A DNA stretch of 64,000 bases from Clostridiales bacterium (GCA_015069425.1 SVIP01000004.1:124001-188000); one strand, 5' to 3'; shown: positions 53,307 to 64,000, counted from the stretch's first letter. A program made the numbers and translations. The notes: generated by a model not told the origin, from the sequence alone.

Positions 53307-54080
53307 ATGAGCATATTTGATGAAATTAAATGTTTTTACGACAGTTATAAAGGACAAAAGCGTGTGATTGGGCAAAGCGTTAAGGGAAAACCTATTTATG
53401 CATTTGCCGTAAAAAAAACGAAAAGACCAACCGTACTTGTTCAGTGTGCAATTCACGCACGAGAGTTTGTTACGGCAAAACTTTGTTTGCTCCTTGCAAA
53501 AGATTTTTATTCTAGGGGCAAAAAAGGGACGGTATGGTTTTTACCTATGCTTAATCCCGACGGGGTAGAGATGGTGATAAACGGTGATCAACTTTACAAA
53601 GCAAACGCTAACGGGGTGGACTTAAACGTAAACTTTCCTGCTAAATGGGGAAAGGGGAAAAGCAACGTTTTTATTAAAGGAGCAGAAAACTTCGTGGGTG
53701 AAAGTCCGCTTAGCGAGCCGGAAACTCGTTCGCTTTGTGACTTTACATTAGAAATTTTGCCTGATATGAGCATAAGTTATCATTCAAAAGGCGAAGAGAT
53801 ATATTGGGAGTTTTTCCAAAACGACAAAACTCTTAATAGGGATAAAAGACTTGCAGAAGTTGCATCAAAATTAACGGGATATCCGTTAGTGTCCGTTAAA
53901 GGTTCGTGCGGTGGGTATAAAGACTGGTGCATTGAACACTTGAAAATACCAGCACTTACGATAGAAGTGGGGAGTGATAGCCTTTCGCACCCTATAAATA
54001 CTTCCTTTGCTGAAGAGATTTTTATAAAAAATAGAGATTTACTTATTGGTTTAATCGAGGAATTAGATAAAAATGACTGA
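53307..54080 (+). CDS. M14-family zinc carboxypeptidase
   Basis: IHAREFVTAKL (HxxE), LPMLNPDGVEMV, SYHSKGE, TIEVGS. Confidence 0.88.
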   Translation: MSIFDEIKCFYDSYKGQKRVIGQSVKGKPIYAFAVKKTKRPTVLVQCAIHAREFVTAKLCLLLAKDFYSRGKKGTVWFLPMLNPDGVEMVINGDQLYKANANGVDLNVNFPAKWGKGKSNVFIKGAENFVGESPLSEPETRSLCDFTLEILPDMSISYHSKGEEIYWEFFQNDKTLNRDKRLAEVASKLTGYPLVSVKGSCGGYKDWCIEHLKIPALTIEVGSDSLSHPINTSFAEEIFIKNRDLLIGLIEELDKND

Positions 54081-54534
54081 AAAATTTATGAAACTAGCCA
54101 TAAAAGAGGCACTAAAAGCTAAAGAAAAAGACGAAGTACCTATTGGCGCAGTTTTGGTTTTGGACGGAAAGGTTATTTCTAAAGCGCATAACCTTATGGA
54201 AAAGACGCAACTAGCAACGGCACACGCAGAGATTTTAGCAATTAATAAGGCGTGCAAGAAGTTAAAGAGTTGGAGACTAGACGGTGCAGAAATGTTTGTT
54301 ACTATTGAGCCTTGTGCAATGTGTGCGGGTGCGATTGCAAACGCAAGAATAAAAAAGGTGTATTTTGGTGCGTTCGAGCATAAAAGCGGTTGTGCGGAAA
54401 GCAAATATAGGGTGCTTTCGGATAACGGGCTAAACCATAGCGTGGAATTTGAGGGTGGAATAGATAAAGAAATTTGTGCAAATATAATAAAAAGTTATTT
54501 TAAATCAAAGAGAATTGGAAAAAACCTTGACTAA
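54073..54534 (+). CDS. tadA: tRNA adenosine(34) deaminase TadA
   Basis: AHAEILAI, EPCAMCAGAIANARI. Confidence 0.95.
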   Translation: MTEKFMKLAIKEALKAKEKDEVPIGAVLVLDGKVISKAHNLMEKTQLATAHAEILAINKACKKLKSWRLDGAEMFVTIEPCAMCAGAIANARIKKVYFGAFEHKSGCAESKYRVLSDNGLNHSVEFEGGIDKEICANIIKSYFKSKRIGKNLD

Positions 54535-54555
54535 AAGTTTTATTAGGTATAGAAT
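54527..54555 (+). promoter_or_regulatory. prs promoter overlapping the tadA stop codon
   Basis: TTGACT-17-TAGAAT. Confidence 0.6.
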
Positions 54556-54603
54556 ATAGTTAGGTACTATATGTACATAAAGTTACATTAGGAGAAAAAT
54601 ATA

Positions 54604-55557
54604 ATGATTACACACGGCAACAAGATTCAGATTATTTCTGGCAACTCAAACAGACCTTTGGCAGAAGCAGTAGCAAGAGAATTAAACATTCCGCTTAGTG
54701 AAGCAGAAGTTGGCAAATTCTCGGACGGCGAAATCGCTATTACTCTTCCCCAAACAGTTAGAGGTAGAGACGTATTTATTATTCAATCTACTTCTATCCC
54801 TGTAAACGACAATCTTATGGAACTACTTATTATGATTGACGCTTGTAAGAGAGCATCTGCAGGAAGAATTACTGCGGTTATGCCTTACTTTGGATATGCA
54901 AGACAAGATAGAAAAGCACGTCCTAGAGACCCAATTACGGCTAAGTTAGTTGCAGACATTTTAACAAACGCAGGTGCGGACAGAGTTCTTACTATGGACC
55001 TTCACGCAGCACAAATTCAAGGCTTTTTCGATATTCCAGTGGATCACCTTTACGGAGCACCGATTTTAGCAAGATATTTTAAGAACAAGATGAACGAAGA
55101 CTGGGTTGTTGTTTCTCCAGACGTTGGTAGCGTTGGCAGAGCAAGAAACTTTGCCTCAAGAGTAGATGCATCACTTGCAATTGTGGACAAGCGTCGTCCA
55201 AAAGCAAACGCAATCGAAGTTATGAACGTTATCGGTGACGTTAAAGGAAAATCTTGCGTTATGGTTGACGATATGATTGACACTGCAGGTACTATATGTC
55301 AAGGTGCGCAAGCGCTCGTAAACAACGGCGCAAAAGAAGTTTTTGCTTGTTGTACTCACGGTGTGTTAAGCGGGCCTGCAATGGAAAGACTTATCGCATC
55401 TCCGATAAAAGAAATAGTTGTTTTAGATACGATTGATATGCCAGAAAACGTTAAGAACAATCCAAAGATAAAAATTCTTTCGGTTGCAAAACTCGTTGCA
55501 AAGGCAATCAACACAATCTATGCCGACACGTCTCTTTCGGCAATATACGAAGACTAA
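54604..55557 (+). CDS. prs: Ribose-phosphate pyrophosphokinase
   Basis: SFSDGEI-type, [34 protein letters not shown]. Confidence 0.97.
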   Translation: MITHGNKIQIISGNSNRPLAEAVARELNIPLSEAEVGKFSDGEIAITLPQTVRGRDVFIIQSTSIPVNDNLMELLIMIDACKRASAGRITAVMPYFGYARQDRKARPRDPITAKLVADILTNAGADRVLTMDLHAAQIQGFFDIPVDHLYGAPILARYFKNKMNEDWVVVSPDVGSVGRARNFASRVDASLAIVDKRRPKANAIEVMNVIGDVKGKSCVMVDDMIDTAGTICQGAQALVNNGAKEVFACCTHGVLSGPAMERLIASPIKEIVVLDTIDMPENVKNNPKIKILSVAKLVAKAINTIYADTSLSAIYED

Positions 55558-55567
55558 ACTACAAAAG

Positions 55568-55595
55568 AAAGCCGTTTGATAAAACGGCTTTTTTA
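55568..55595 (+). terminator. Intrinsic terminator after prs
   Basis: aaagccgttt-gataa-aacggctttttt. Confidence 0.75.
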
Positions 55596-55606
55596 ATGGA
55601 GTAGAT

Positions 55607-56182
55607 ATGAAACTTTTAGTGGGACTTGGTAATCCTGAAGATAAATATAAAAATACCTTTCACAATTTAGGCTTTATGTGTGCGGATATAATCGCAGAAA
55701 AATTAGGCGTTACATTTAACAAGGAAAAATGCCGAGCAATGGTGGCAGAAACCAATATTGGTGGGCAAAAAGTCATAATTGCAAAACCGCTCACATATAT
55801 GAATTTAAGCGGAGAAAGTGTCAGAGAATTAGTTAACTTTTATAAAATAGACACTAAAGATTTATTGGTTTTTTTTGACGATTACGATTTGATTAAAGGA
55901 ACGGTTAGAATTAGAGAAAAAGGCTCTGCCGGTACACATAACGGAATGAGAAATATCGTTTCACTGCTTGGGAAAACTGATTTTCCAAGAGTGAGAATTG
56001 GGTTTAAGCCAACGGAAGATTTAAAAATTCCTCTAATAAACTACGTTCTTTCGGGAATAAAAGAAGAGGATAAAGAAAGTTATATAAAAGCCTTAAATAT
56101 AGCAAGTAGTGCTGGTTATGATTTTGCGTGTGGTAAACCTATACAAGAAATAATGCAAAGATACAATACTAAATCCGAATAA
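55607..56182 (+). CDS. pth: Peptidyl-tRNA hydrolase
   Basis: LLVGLGNPEDKYKNTFHNLGF, KPLTYMNLSG, GSAGTHNGMRNI. Confidence 0.96.
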   Translation: MKLLVGLGNPEDKYKNTFHNLGFMCADIIAEKLGVTFNKEKCRAMVAETNIGGQKVIIAKPLTYMNLSGESVRELVNFYKIDTKDLLVFFDDYDLIKGTVRIREKGSAGTHNGMRNIVSLLGKTDFPRVRIGFKPTEDLKIPLINYVLSGIKEEDKESYIKALNIASSAGYDFACGKPIQEIMQRYNTKSE

Positions 56183-56195
56183 AGTAGGGTTTAAA

Positions 56196-59100
56196 ATGCT
56201 AGATAAAATTTTACAATTAAAAAATAGAGAAAACTCGGTAAATGAGTTTGTTGAAAGCGTCCGCCAAGGTATTCCTTCGGCGGTTTTCGGCGTTAGTGAT
56301 TCTTTTAAAAATTACCTTGTTTCGGTTTTAGAAAATAAGGTACTATTCATTGTGAAAGATGGCGTTAAAGCCAGGGCTTTTACAGAGGGGATAAGGGAAC
56401 TTTCGGGAAAGAAAGTAGTTTATATACCCGCTAAAGATGAAATTTTACTGCACAGTAAAGCCTTTTCAAAAGACAACTCTTTTGAAAGAATTAGAGCGCT
56501 TGCCGAGGCATCAACTGCAGAAGTAATAATTACAACCCTTGAAGCATTGATGCAAATTGTTCCTAAAAAAATCAATCAATTTGCTTTAGAAAAAAATCAA
56601 GACATATCCCAAAGCGACCTATTAAAACAATTCGTGCTTTTAGGATATACGAGAGTAGAAACAGTAAGTAATAAAGGTTCATTCGCACTTCGTGGGGATA
56701 TATTAGACGTGTATCCTATAAATAGCGATAATCCGATTAGAGTGGATTTTTTTGGGGATACTGTCGTCAGAAAAAAAATTATGACGTTGAAACGAGGGAA
56801 AATTTAGGCTTTATTGAAAAGACAAGTATTATTCAAGCCACAGAATTTACCTTTTTCAATGATAATTTTTTTGATTTTAAGGAAATCATTAAAAACGAAA
56901 TTAAAAAAGCGGGGAAAAATGCAAGTTCAAGATTAATAACCATTGCGGACGATTTAGAAGTAGCAATGGAAAATAAAGACTTAGATGGATTGTCAGTTCT
57001 TGCTCCGCTGTCAGTTGATAAGGGAAGTGTTTTTGATTATTTAACAAAAGATACTGTAGTTGTTATAGATGAATGTAAGCAAGTAAATGAAGTCGCTACG
57101 CTTAACCAAACGGAATTTACCGAAAGGTACGCTTCACTTCTTTCGGCTGGGGAAATATTTTCTTTCTCTGAAAATTCATTTTTAGGTTTAGATAAAGTTA
57201 TATCTTTAATTAAAGAATTTAAAAACGTTGCGATGCAAACCTTATCGACTTCTATACCCTTTTTTAATCCATTAAAGATAATAAATCCTCAAACTGGTAG
57301 CGTTGCAGACTATCAATTAGACTTTAAGGAAGTATTTACCGATATTTCAAATTGGCTTAAAACAGGATATTCTGTTACAGTGTGTGCATTAGACCTAAAA
57401 AAAGCAGAAAATTTCTGTTATGAACTCTCTACTAGAAACATTGCCTCTTCTATTAATGGTGGCAAACTTCAAGGGGTTAATATTATCACCGAAAAACTTG
57501 GTCGTGGTTTTATTTTTCACGAAGAAAAAGTTGTAGTTATCGGTAGTGGCAATTTGTTTGTTAAACCTATTTCTGCTAGAAAGATAAAAGCAAAAAATAA
57601 GTTTTTTACCGCACCTGAAGTCGGTGAATATTGCGTTCATGAAGTTCATGGTGTTGGTAGGGTGCTAGGAAATAAAAAAATCACTTCTACCGAGGGAACG
57701 AAAGATTACGTAGCCGTTGAGTATTCTGGTGGTGACGTTTTATACGTACCTGTGGAACAGATGGACATATTGACTAGATATCTTGGCGGAGAGAAAAAGC
57801 CTAAACTTTCTAGGATTGGCGGAAAAGATTTTGAACATTTAAAAAACAGAATTAAAGAAAGCATTAAAAAAATGTCTTTCGACTTAAAAAAACTTTATCA
57901 AGAACGTGAGGAATTAAAAGGTTATAAATTTAGCGACGACGATGAATTGCAAAATGTATTTGAAGGTTCCTTTCCGTTTGAAGATACGCCAGATCAAACA
58001 CTTGCTTGTGCGGATATTAAAGCTGATATGACAAGTGGTAAAGTAATGGATAGGCTAGTGTGTGGAGACGTTGGATTTGGCAAGACAGAGGTCGCTTTCA
58101 GAGCGGTGTTCCGTGCGATAGTAGGGGGTAAGCAAGCAGTAATGCTTGCACCGACAACCATACTAGCAGAGCAACATTTTAACACGGCAAAAGAAAGGTT
58201 TAAGGATTTTGGAATAAAAATTGCTTGCTTAAATAGGTTTAAGACACCTAAAGAACAGCGTGCGATTATTGATGGACTAAAACAAGGCAAAATAGATTTC
58301 GTTATAGGAACGCATAGGTTACTAAGCAAAGATATTGGATTTAAAGATTTGGGGATTTTGGTTCTAGATGAAGAGCAAAGATTTGGCGTTGAACACAAAG
58401 AAAGAATAAAACTTTTAAAAAAGAACGTGCACGCAATAACGCTTACGGCAACCCCAATACCTAGAACCTTACACATGTCGCTTTCAGGTATTCGCTCTAT
58501 AAGCACTATTAATACACCGCCGAAAAAACGTTTGCCAGTGCAGACTTACGTTACGGAAGAGAGCGAAACACTTATAAAAGACGCAATTTTAAAGGAAGTA
58601 AACCGTGGCGGTCAAGCATTTATTTTGTATAATAGGGTAGAGAGTATATTTACTTTTGCGGACAGTATTAAAAGGTTAATGCCCAATCTTCGTATTACCG
58701 TCGTGCACGGACAAATGGAAGAGCGAGTTATGGAAAGGAATATACTTGCTTTTTATAGAGGTGAATACGATTTGCTTATTTCTACCACTATAATAGAAAA
58801 CGGTATCGACCTTCCCAAAGCAAATACGCTTATCGTAATAGATGCGGATAGATTAGGTTTATCAACCCTTTACCAACTTAAGGGTAGAGTTGGAAGAAGT
58901 GACAGACTGGCTTATGCGTATTTTACATTCAAGCGTGAAAAAATATTAAGTGAGAGTGCTTACGAAAGATTAAATGCTATTATAGAATTTACCGAAATGG
59001 GTAGCGGAATAAAAATTGCTATGCGCGACTTAGAGATAAGAGGTGCAGGAAATATTTTAGGCGCAGAACAGCACGGGCACATGGATAAAATCGGCTATGA

Positions 59101-59596
59101 GCTTTATTCAAAATTGTTAAGAGAAGAACTTTCTGGAAAAGAAGAAATTGTTCCTGAACTTGATATAAGGGTGACGGCATTTATTCCTGACGATTATATT
59201 GAGGGGAACGTCGCTAGAATGGATGCGTATAAGGAAATTGCCGAAATAGATTCGCTTTTTGCGGAAAAGGAGTTCCGTTTGGCGATTACCGAAAATTACG
59301 GGGCTATTCCAGAAGAGACGGATAATCTTATCAATATAGCCGTGGTTAAAAGACTTGCTATGCAATTTTTTGTAAAGGAAATTAATATACGAATGTCCGA
59401 CGTTTGCTTAGTGTTTAATGATTTTAGTGTGTTTGCTGACGAAAGGTTAAATATCGCACTTGAAAACTATAAGGAGATAGCAAACATCGTCATGACAACC
59501 GCACCTATGATAGAATTTAAGCGAAATGGGGAGACTAGTCCCGAGATGCTTAAAAAAGTCAAAGGTTTTTTGACTGTCGCAAGTGAAAATAAATAA
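56196..59596 (+). CDS. mfd: Transcription-repair coupling factor Mfd, reading frame interrupted at an A8 run (about 56771-56778)
   Basis: ORF 56196-56807 (N-terminal part) continues in the other frame as NYDVETRENLGFIEKTSIIQATEF into ORF 56966-59596 (DEAD-box/RID/helicase domains, CGDVGFGKTEVAFRA, GRVGRS). Confidence 0.93.
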
Positions 59597-59721
59597 TATT
59601 TATTGTTTTAATAGATAAAAATTGTAAAAAAGCAAATAAAACGATTGCAATTTTTTCTAGTATAGTATATACTTTATAGGTATAACAAAAAAATGTATCG
59701 TTCGATTACGGGAGATTATAT

Positions 59722-61608
59722 ATGAGAAAACTTTTAGTCACTATAGCTTCTATCGTTATGTCGCTAGTTATGTGTTTGTCTGCATTTAGTGGGTGTTCTT
59801 TAATAGAAGTAGACAGTGAAAAAGATATGAACCAAGTTGTTGCAACTGTTCGTATTAGTGAAGACGTTCCTAAGGCTGACGAAATTTTAAAGAAAGATAT
59901 TTTGATGTCTTACATTAACTACTACTATCAAATGGAATATCAGGGCACTAGTAGAGAAGAAGTTATAAAACAAATTGTAAAATCTTTGATTGAAAATAGA
60001 GTTCTTGTTCAAAAGGCTATTTTAGATTTTGAAAAGGGCGATGCTCCTTTCAATGGGGTTGTAAGAACTGATAAAGATGCGTGGGATTTAGATAGATATC
60101 TTGACGATAGTGAAAGAATTGATGCTGAATATTCTGCAGTTAAGGATATGAACTCACTCATTCACAGTTATATGAAAACACACGACCACGATAAAGTTCA
60201 AGATACGATGCCTGAAACTGCAAGAACAGTTCCAACTGGTGCAGTAAATGCAGAGAAAGAGTATACCGACCCTGAAAAACAAGAGTACATCAACAAAGGC
60301 GTTGATATTAGCGGAGATGACCGTTACGAATCTTTTATCGACGTTGTTGAACTTTTAGACGTAAACGGTTTACTTGGTGACAAGTGGGATGAGAAAGATT
60401 TAACAACAACTCGTTACTATGAGCAAACTGAAAAGAATTATAAAGAAAGCAAAATTCTTGAAAAATACGAAAAACTTATCACCGATTCAATAAGAAAAGA
60501 CGTTACGTTTGACGTATTGAAAGCAGTTTATGCTGATAAATATGAAGCACAAGCAAACTTTGACAATGCACAGTTCGTTGAAAAACTCGGTACAGCAACC
60601 GCAAACGATCCTATTTTAGTAAGTAACGGTGGTGGTTACGGTTTTGTTTATAACTTACTTTTAGGTGCGGACGAAGATATTCTTGCTGAACTTGATCAAT
60701 GGAAAGCTGACAATAAAAATCCACAAGACGGAGCAAAAGAAGAATTCAGAAAGGGGATTTTTGAAAATATTACCGCAACTGATTTGCGTTCTACTTGGGT
60801 AATGGCTGGTTACGATTTTGATGGTGAAAAGTTTACTGGAGATTATACTTTAGTTAAAGATTCTGCAAACAGTTTACCGTTTAAGGGAACAACAACCTTG
60901 CTTAATCCAAAAACAGACGATCACGACGATCATGACGATCACGACGAAGAATACGTTGCAGAATACAGAGTTGATTCAGTTACCGAATATTCTTTAGATG
61001 AATTCGTTGAAATGATGGAAATTTATCTTTACGGTGCTAAACAAACAGGCGTTCAAGATAGCAACGTTTCAGTTTATAAGAGGGTTGAGGCTGCTAAAGG
61101 TACGGTTACAGAATATAGAGAAAAAATTAATGAACTTCTCTTTGCGTTCTCAACCGATCCTGGCTCACTCAACACATATTTAGGTTATACTATTGCTCCT
61201 GATAAAAATGATTGGGCTGAAGAATTTACTTGGGCAGGTCAAGAACTTCTTAAGATGGGCGGTAACAGTTATATAATGGTTGCAACTGATTACGGTTATC
61301 ACATTATGTTCTACTCTGAAGTATTTAATAGCGATTACAACTTTGAAACTTTAGTTGAATATCTAAACTACGTTGAAGATAAAAACTTAGACGAGGCTGG
61401 TTGGATAAAAGAACTTGAAACTAGACTTAGTGATTGGGAAGAATACGAAAACACATACCTTTACAGTTTATTTGAAAGCGTTTCTTCAACTAAGGTTACA
61501 AACGGACTTTCTAAAGTTGAAAATGAAATTTTAAGCGAATACGTTTACAACAAAGATAGCAACGGTGTTGTTAAATACGAAAGCAGATATCAAGATTTGT
61601 TTAACTAA
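59722..61608 (+). CDS. Diverged PrsA/SurA-like lipoprotein (parvulin-related C-terminal region)
   Basis: Lipobox SAFSGC; STDPGSLNTYLGY...DYGYHIMFYSE resembles parvulin end; position after mfd. Confidence 0.6.
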   Translation: MRKLLVTIASIVMSLVMCLSAFSGCSLIEVDSEKDMNQVVATVRISEDVPKADEILKKDILMSYINYYYQMEYQGTSREEVIKQIVKSLIENRVLVQKAILDFEKGDAPFNGVVRTDKDAWDLDRYLDDSERIDAEYSAVKDMNSLIHSYMKTHDHDKVQDTMPETARTVPTGAVNAEKEYTDPEKQEYINKGVDISGDDRYESFIDVVELLDVNGLLGDKWDEKDLTTTRYYEQTEKNYKESKILEKYEKLITDSIRKDVTFDVLKAVYADKYEAQANFDNAQFVEKLGTATANDPILVSNGGGYGFVYNLLLGADEDILAELDQWKADNKNPQDGAKEEFRKGIFENITATDLRSTWVMAGYDFDGEKFTGDYTLVKDSANSLPFKGTTTLLNPKTDDHDDHDDHDEEYVAEYRVDSVTEYSLDEFVEMMEIYLYGAKQTGVQDSNVSVYKRVEAAKGTVTEYREKINELLFAFSTDPGSLNTYLGYTIAPDKNDWAEEFTWAGQELLKMGGNSYIMVATDYGYHIMFYSEVFNSDYNFETLVEYLNYVEDKNLDEAGWIKELETRLSDWEEYENTYLYSLFESVSSTKVTNGLSKVENEILSEYVYNKDSNGVVKYESRYQDLFN

Positions 61609-61619
61609 TAAATAAGAAG

Positions 61620-61650
61620 ATGGGCAAAACGGATTCCGTTTTGCCCATTT
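61620..61650 (+). terminator. Intrinsic terminator
   Basis: atgggcaaaacgga-ttccgttttgcccat. Confidence 0.75.
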
Positions 61651-61662
61651 ATATGGGTCAAT

Positions 61663-62253
61663 ATGGTACTTTATTTTGACACGGAGACAACCGGACTTCA
61701 TCCCGGGCAAATATGTCAGTTATCCTACGTTATGCAGACGGGGGAGGAGCTTTTGTCACGCAATTTCTTTTTTAAGGTGGACAGCGTTGAGTACAGTGCT
61801 TTTATGGTTCACGGCTTTTCAGTGGAACGGTTAGAGAGTCTTTCGGGTGGTAAAACTTTTGCAGATTACGTTAATGAAATTGAAAAAGATTTTTCTAATG
61901 CGGACGTAGTTATTGCGCACAACTATTCATTTGACCAAATGTTTATGCGTGCGGAATTTGAAAGGTTGGGAAAGGTCTTTTCTGTAAAACGAGAGTTTTG
62001 TAGCATGAAAAAAAGCACTCCGCTCTGTGCCTTAAAGCGTTCGCGTGGGGAAGGGTATAAATATCCAAAACTTTCCGAACTTTGTGCTTTTTTAGAAATT
62101 AACGATATGCAAATTCAAAGAGCATCAGAAGAAATGTTCGGTGCAAAAGTTGGCTTTCACGATGCAAGATTTGATACTACCGCGCTTTGTCTTGCGGTTA
62201 ACCGTGCGATTAGGTATACGGATGCGTTTAGCATTTTAGATGAGTTTATTTAA
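61663..62253 (+). CDS. DEDDh 3'-5' exonuclease (DnaQ-like)
   Basis: YFDTETTGLHPG, VIAHNYSFDQMFM, FHDARFDTTAL. Confidence 0.9.
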   Translation: MVLYFDTETTGLHPGQICQLSYVMQTGEELLSRNFFFKVDSVEYSAFMVHGFSVERLESLSGGKTFADYVNEIEKDFSNADVVIAHNYSFDQMFMRAEFERLGKVFSVKREFCSMKKSTPLCALKRSRGEGYKYPKLSELCAFLEINDMQIQRASEEMFGAKVGFHDARFDTTALCLAVNRAIRYTDAFSILDEFI

Positions 62254-62262
62254 GGAGTAAAC

Positions 62263-63261
62263 ATGAATATAGATTTTTTGTCAGTTTTGATAGTTGTTGT
62301 GTCGTTAATAATGCTTGCAATTCCAGGTTTTGTGCTTGTTAAAACAAAGTTGATTTCAGAAAGTTCAGCAGGTGCGTTTTCAACGCTAGTTTTATACGGT
62401 TGTCAGCCAGTGCTTGTATTCATGAGCTTTCAAGAGTATTATACTCCTGAAATTGCTATAAATATTTTGATTGTCGCAGGGCTATCCTTTTTAATTCACT
62501 TTATAATGTTTGGTTTAATGGCTCTCATTTTCCCAAATAAAAACGACGACAGAAGAGTTAGAGTTGTTAAATATGCTAGTTGCTTTTCTAACTGTGGATT
62601 TATGGGTTTGCCATTTTTGCAGATGCTCTTTAATGGAACGGCGTATCAAGGGGAAATCATAATTTATGCAGCAACCATAATAGCAATATTCAATATTCTT
62701 AACTGGACGGTAGGCGTATTTATGATTACTAAAGATAAAAGGGAAGTGTCGGTTAAAAAGATACTTTTCAATCCTACAATTGTTGCTGTTATCATTGGCG
62801 CATTATACTTTTTTATCGTGCAAAAACCTGTTGTTGAACTTGCGGAAAAAGGAACAAACTTATACAATGCGCTTGAAAAGATTATGGGCGGAGTGAACGT
62901 TATCGGAAATATGGTAACGCCACTTTCAATGACGGTTATAGGTATGCGTCTTGCTAAAATTAACCTTAAACAGTTATTTATGGATAAATGGAGCTACGTT
63001 GCATGCGCATTTAAATTATTAGTAATGTCTTTAGTAACAATGCTAGCAGTTTCATTTTTACCTATAAGTATTGCCGTCAAATACGTGCTGTTTTTCTTAC
63101 TTTCAATGCCATCGGCAACAAGCACGGCACTATTTGCGGTTAAGTTTGGAGGGGACGGAGATTCCGCCTCAGTTTACGTTTTATTAAGCACAGCACTTTG
63201 CATATTAACAATACCACTTATGTTCTTGTTGTTTAGTGGTGTTTTTGGAATAGTAGCTTAA
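62263..63261 (+). CDS. AEC-family (auxin efflux carrier-like) transporter
   Basis: Ten-helix hydrophobic profile; SNCGFMGLPF, MPSATST motifs. Confidence 0.88.
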   Translation: MNIDFLSVLIVVVSLIMLAIPGFVLVKTKLISESSAGAFSTLVLYGCQPVLVFMSFQEYYTPEIAINILIVAGLSFLIHFIMFGLMALIFPNKNDDRRVRVVKYASCFSNCGFMGLPFLQMLFNGTAYQGEIIIYAATIIAIFNILNWTVGVFMITKDKREVSVKKILFNPTIVAVIIGALYFFIVQKPVVELAEKGTNLYNALEKIMGGVNVIGNMVTPLSMTVIGMRLAKINLKQLFMDKWSYVACAFKLLVMSLVTMLAVSFLPISIAVKYVLFFLLSMPSATSTALFAVKFGGDGDSASVYVLLSTALCILTIPLMFLLFSGVFGIVA

Positions 63262-63296
63262 TAAAATAAAAAAATAAAAAAAGAATATAAAAATGC

Positions 63297-63325
63297 TTGT
63301 AAAAAATTTTGCTATTTGCTACAAT
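63297..63325 (+). promoter_or_regulatory. tRNA-Gln promoter
   Basis: TTGTAA-17-TACAAT. Confidence 0.65.
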
Positions 63326-63345
63326 ACAATAGCAAAATTCAATTT

Positions 63346-63421
63346 AGGGGTATCGCCAAGCGGTAAGGCAACGGACTCTGACTCCGTCACTTCGTTGGTT
63401 CGAATCCAGCTACCCCTGCCA
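63346..63421 (+). tRNA. tRNA-Gln (anticodon CTG)
   Basis: AGGGGTA/TACCCCT acceptor, anticodon arm ACGGA-CTCTGAC-TCCGT, encoded CCA. Confidence 0.93.
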
Positions 63422-63427
63422 AATACA

Positions 63428-63455
63428 TATACCCACAATTTGGTGGGTATATTTT
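63428..63455 (+). terminator. Intrinsic terminator after tRNA-Gln
   Basis: atatacccac-aatttg-gtgggtatatttt. Confidence 0.75.
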
Positions 63456-63462
63456 AATAATA

Positions 63463-63491
63463 TTGACATATACAATATAATTTGTTATAAT
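63463..63491 (+). promoter_or_regulatory. Promoter of acyltransferase gene
   Basis: TTGACA-17-TATAAT. Confidence 0.75.
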
Positions 63492-63513
63492 ATTCTACAT
63501 AAGAGGAAAAGTT

Positions 63514-64000
63514 ATGAAAAAAGTTACTTTAAAAGAAAAATTATCAAAAAGAAAAACTAAAAGACCTAATTTTATTTATAATATTTTAGGTTGGGTATGG
63601 AAAACTTTCGTTGCAAAAAAATATAATGCGCATTATACTTTTAAGACGGAAATTGATAAAAAAAGTCAGTTCATAATGATAAGTAACCACGCATCTAGAA
63701 TGGACTATATTTATACTGGTATACCAATGTTGCCCGCTAGAATGAACTTTGTTGCGGGATATAACGAATTTTTCCGTTCGCATTTACAGGGCGTATTTAG
63801 TATTTTAAGGGTAATTCCTAAAAGAAATTTTGTTCCCGACAACTACACTATTAGAGAGATAAACAGAGTAATAAAATCGGGGGGGAATATTATGATTTTC
63901 CCCGAGGGAATGAGTTCTATTTCGGGAGCAAATCAACCTATTGCAATCGGTACGGGAAAATTGATAAAACATTATAAATTACCCGTTTATTATTCGGTAA
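63514..64000 (+). CDS. 1-acyl-sn-glycerol-3-phosphate acyltransferase (PlsC-like), truncated by window end
   Basis: Open frame to window end absent from the track; NHASRMDY (HxxxxD) and FPEGMSS motifs, SD aggaaaag. Confidence 0.85.
   Translation, partial: MKKVTLKEKLSKRKTKRPNFIYNILGWVWKTFVAKKYNAHYTFKTEIDKKSQFIMISNHASRMDYIYTGIPMLPARMNFVAGYNEFFRSHLQGVFSILRVIPKRNFVPDNYTIREINRVIKSGGNIMIFPEGMSSISGANQPIAIGTGKLIKHYKLPVYYSV

Noticed and set aside
57994-58506. 170-aa antisense ORF inside mfd
   Set aside because: Opposite conserved helicase motifs of mfd; composition typical of antisense artefacts

Overview
64 kb of low-GC chromosome, Clostridia/Firmicutes-like by gene content (inference), dominated by housekeeping genes. 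No CRISPR array, prophage or transposase was seen. From left to right: end of mcsA, mcsB, clpC; a fused DUF1538 (UmpAB-type) antiporter with a tandem PII-like protein; an AraC-regulated phosphotriesterase/M24 peptidase/ASRT-like locus ending in a degraded phosphotriesterase copy; trkA-trkH; a purine operon (purE-F-M-N, PurO-type IMP cyclohydrolase, stand-alone AICAR transformylase, purD, fused purL, fhs) behind a ZTP-type riboswitch with terminator; a HrcA/CIRCE heat-shock block (hsp20, htpG, hrcA-grpE-dnaK-[ygjV-like]-dnaJ); then prmA, mtaB-like, HIT, rubrerythrin, glyS, glnS, guaB, rlmH, tadA, prs, pth, a frame-interrupted mfd, a PrsA-like lipoprotein, an exonuclease, an AEC transporter and two tRNAs. 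The item most worth following is an unannotated minus-strand structured RNA candidate of about 290 nt (about 27774 to 27485) with a near-consensus promoter, several helices and its own terminator; I could not assign it to a known RNA family. Other leads: a recurring leaderless promoter architecture, a tRNA-Val with two A-C mismatches, tandem overlapping CIRCE sites, an A8 frameshift in mfd, a split final step of purine synthesis, and a compact XRE repressor/operator/lipoprotein switch. Everything is read by eye; no searches or folding programs were run.
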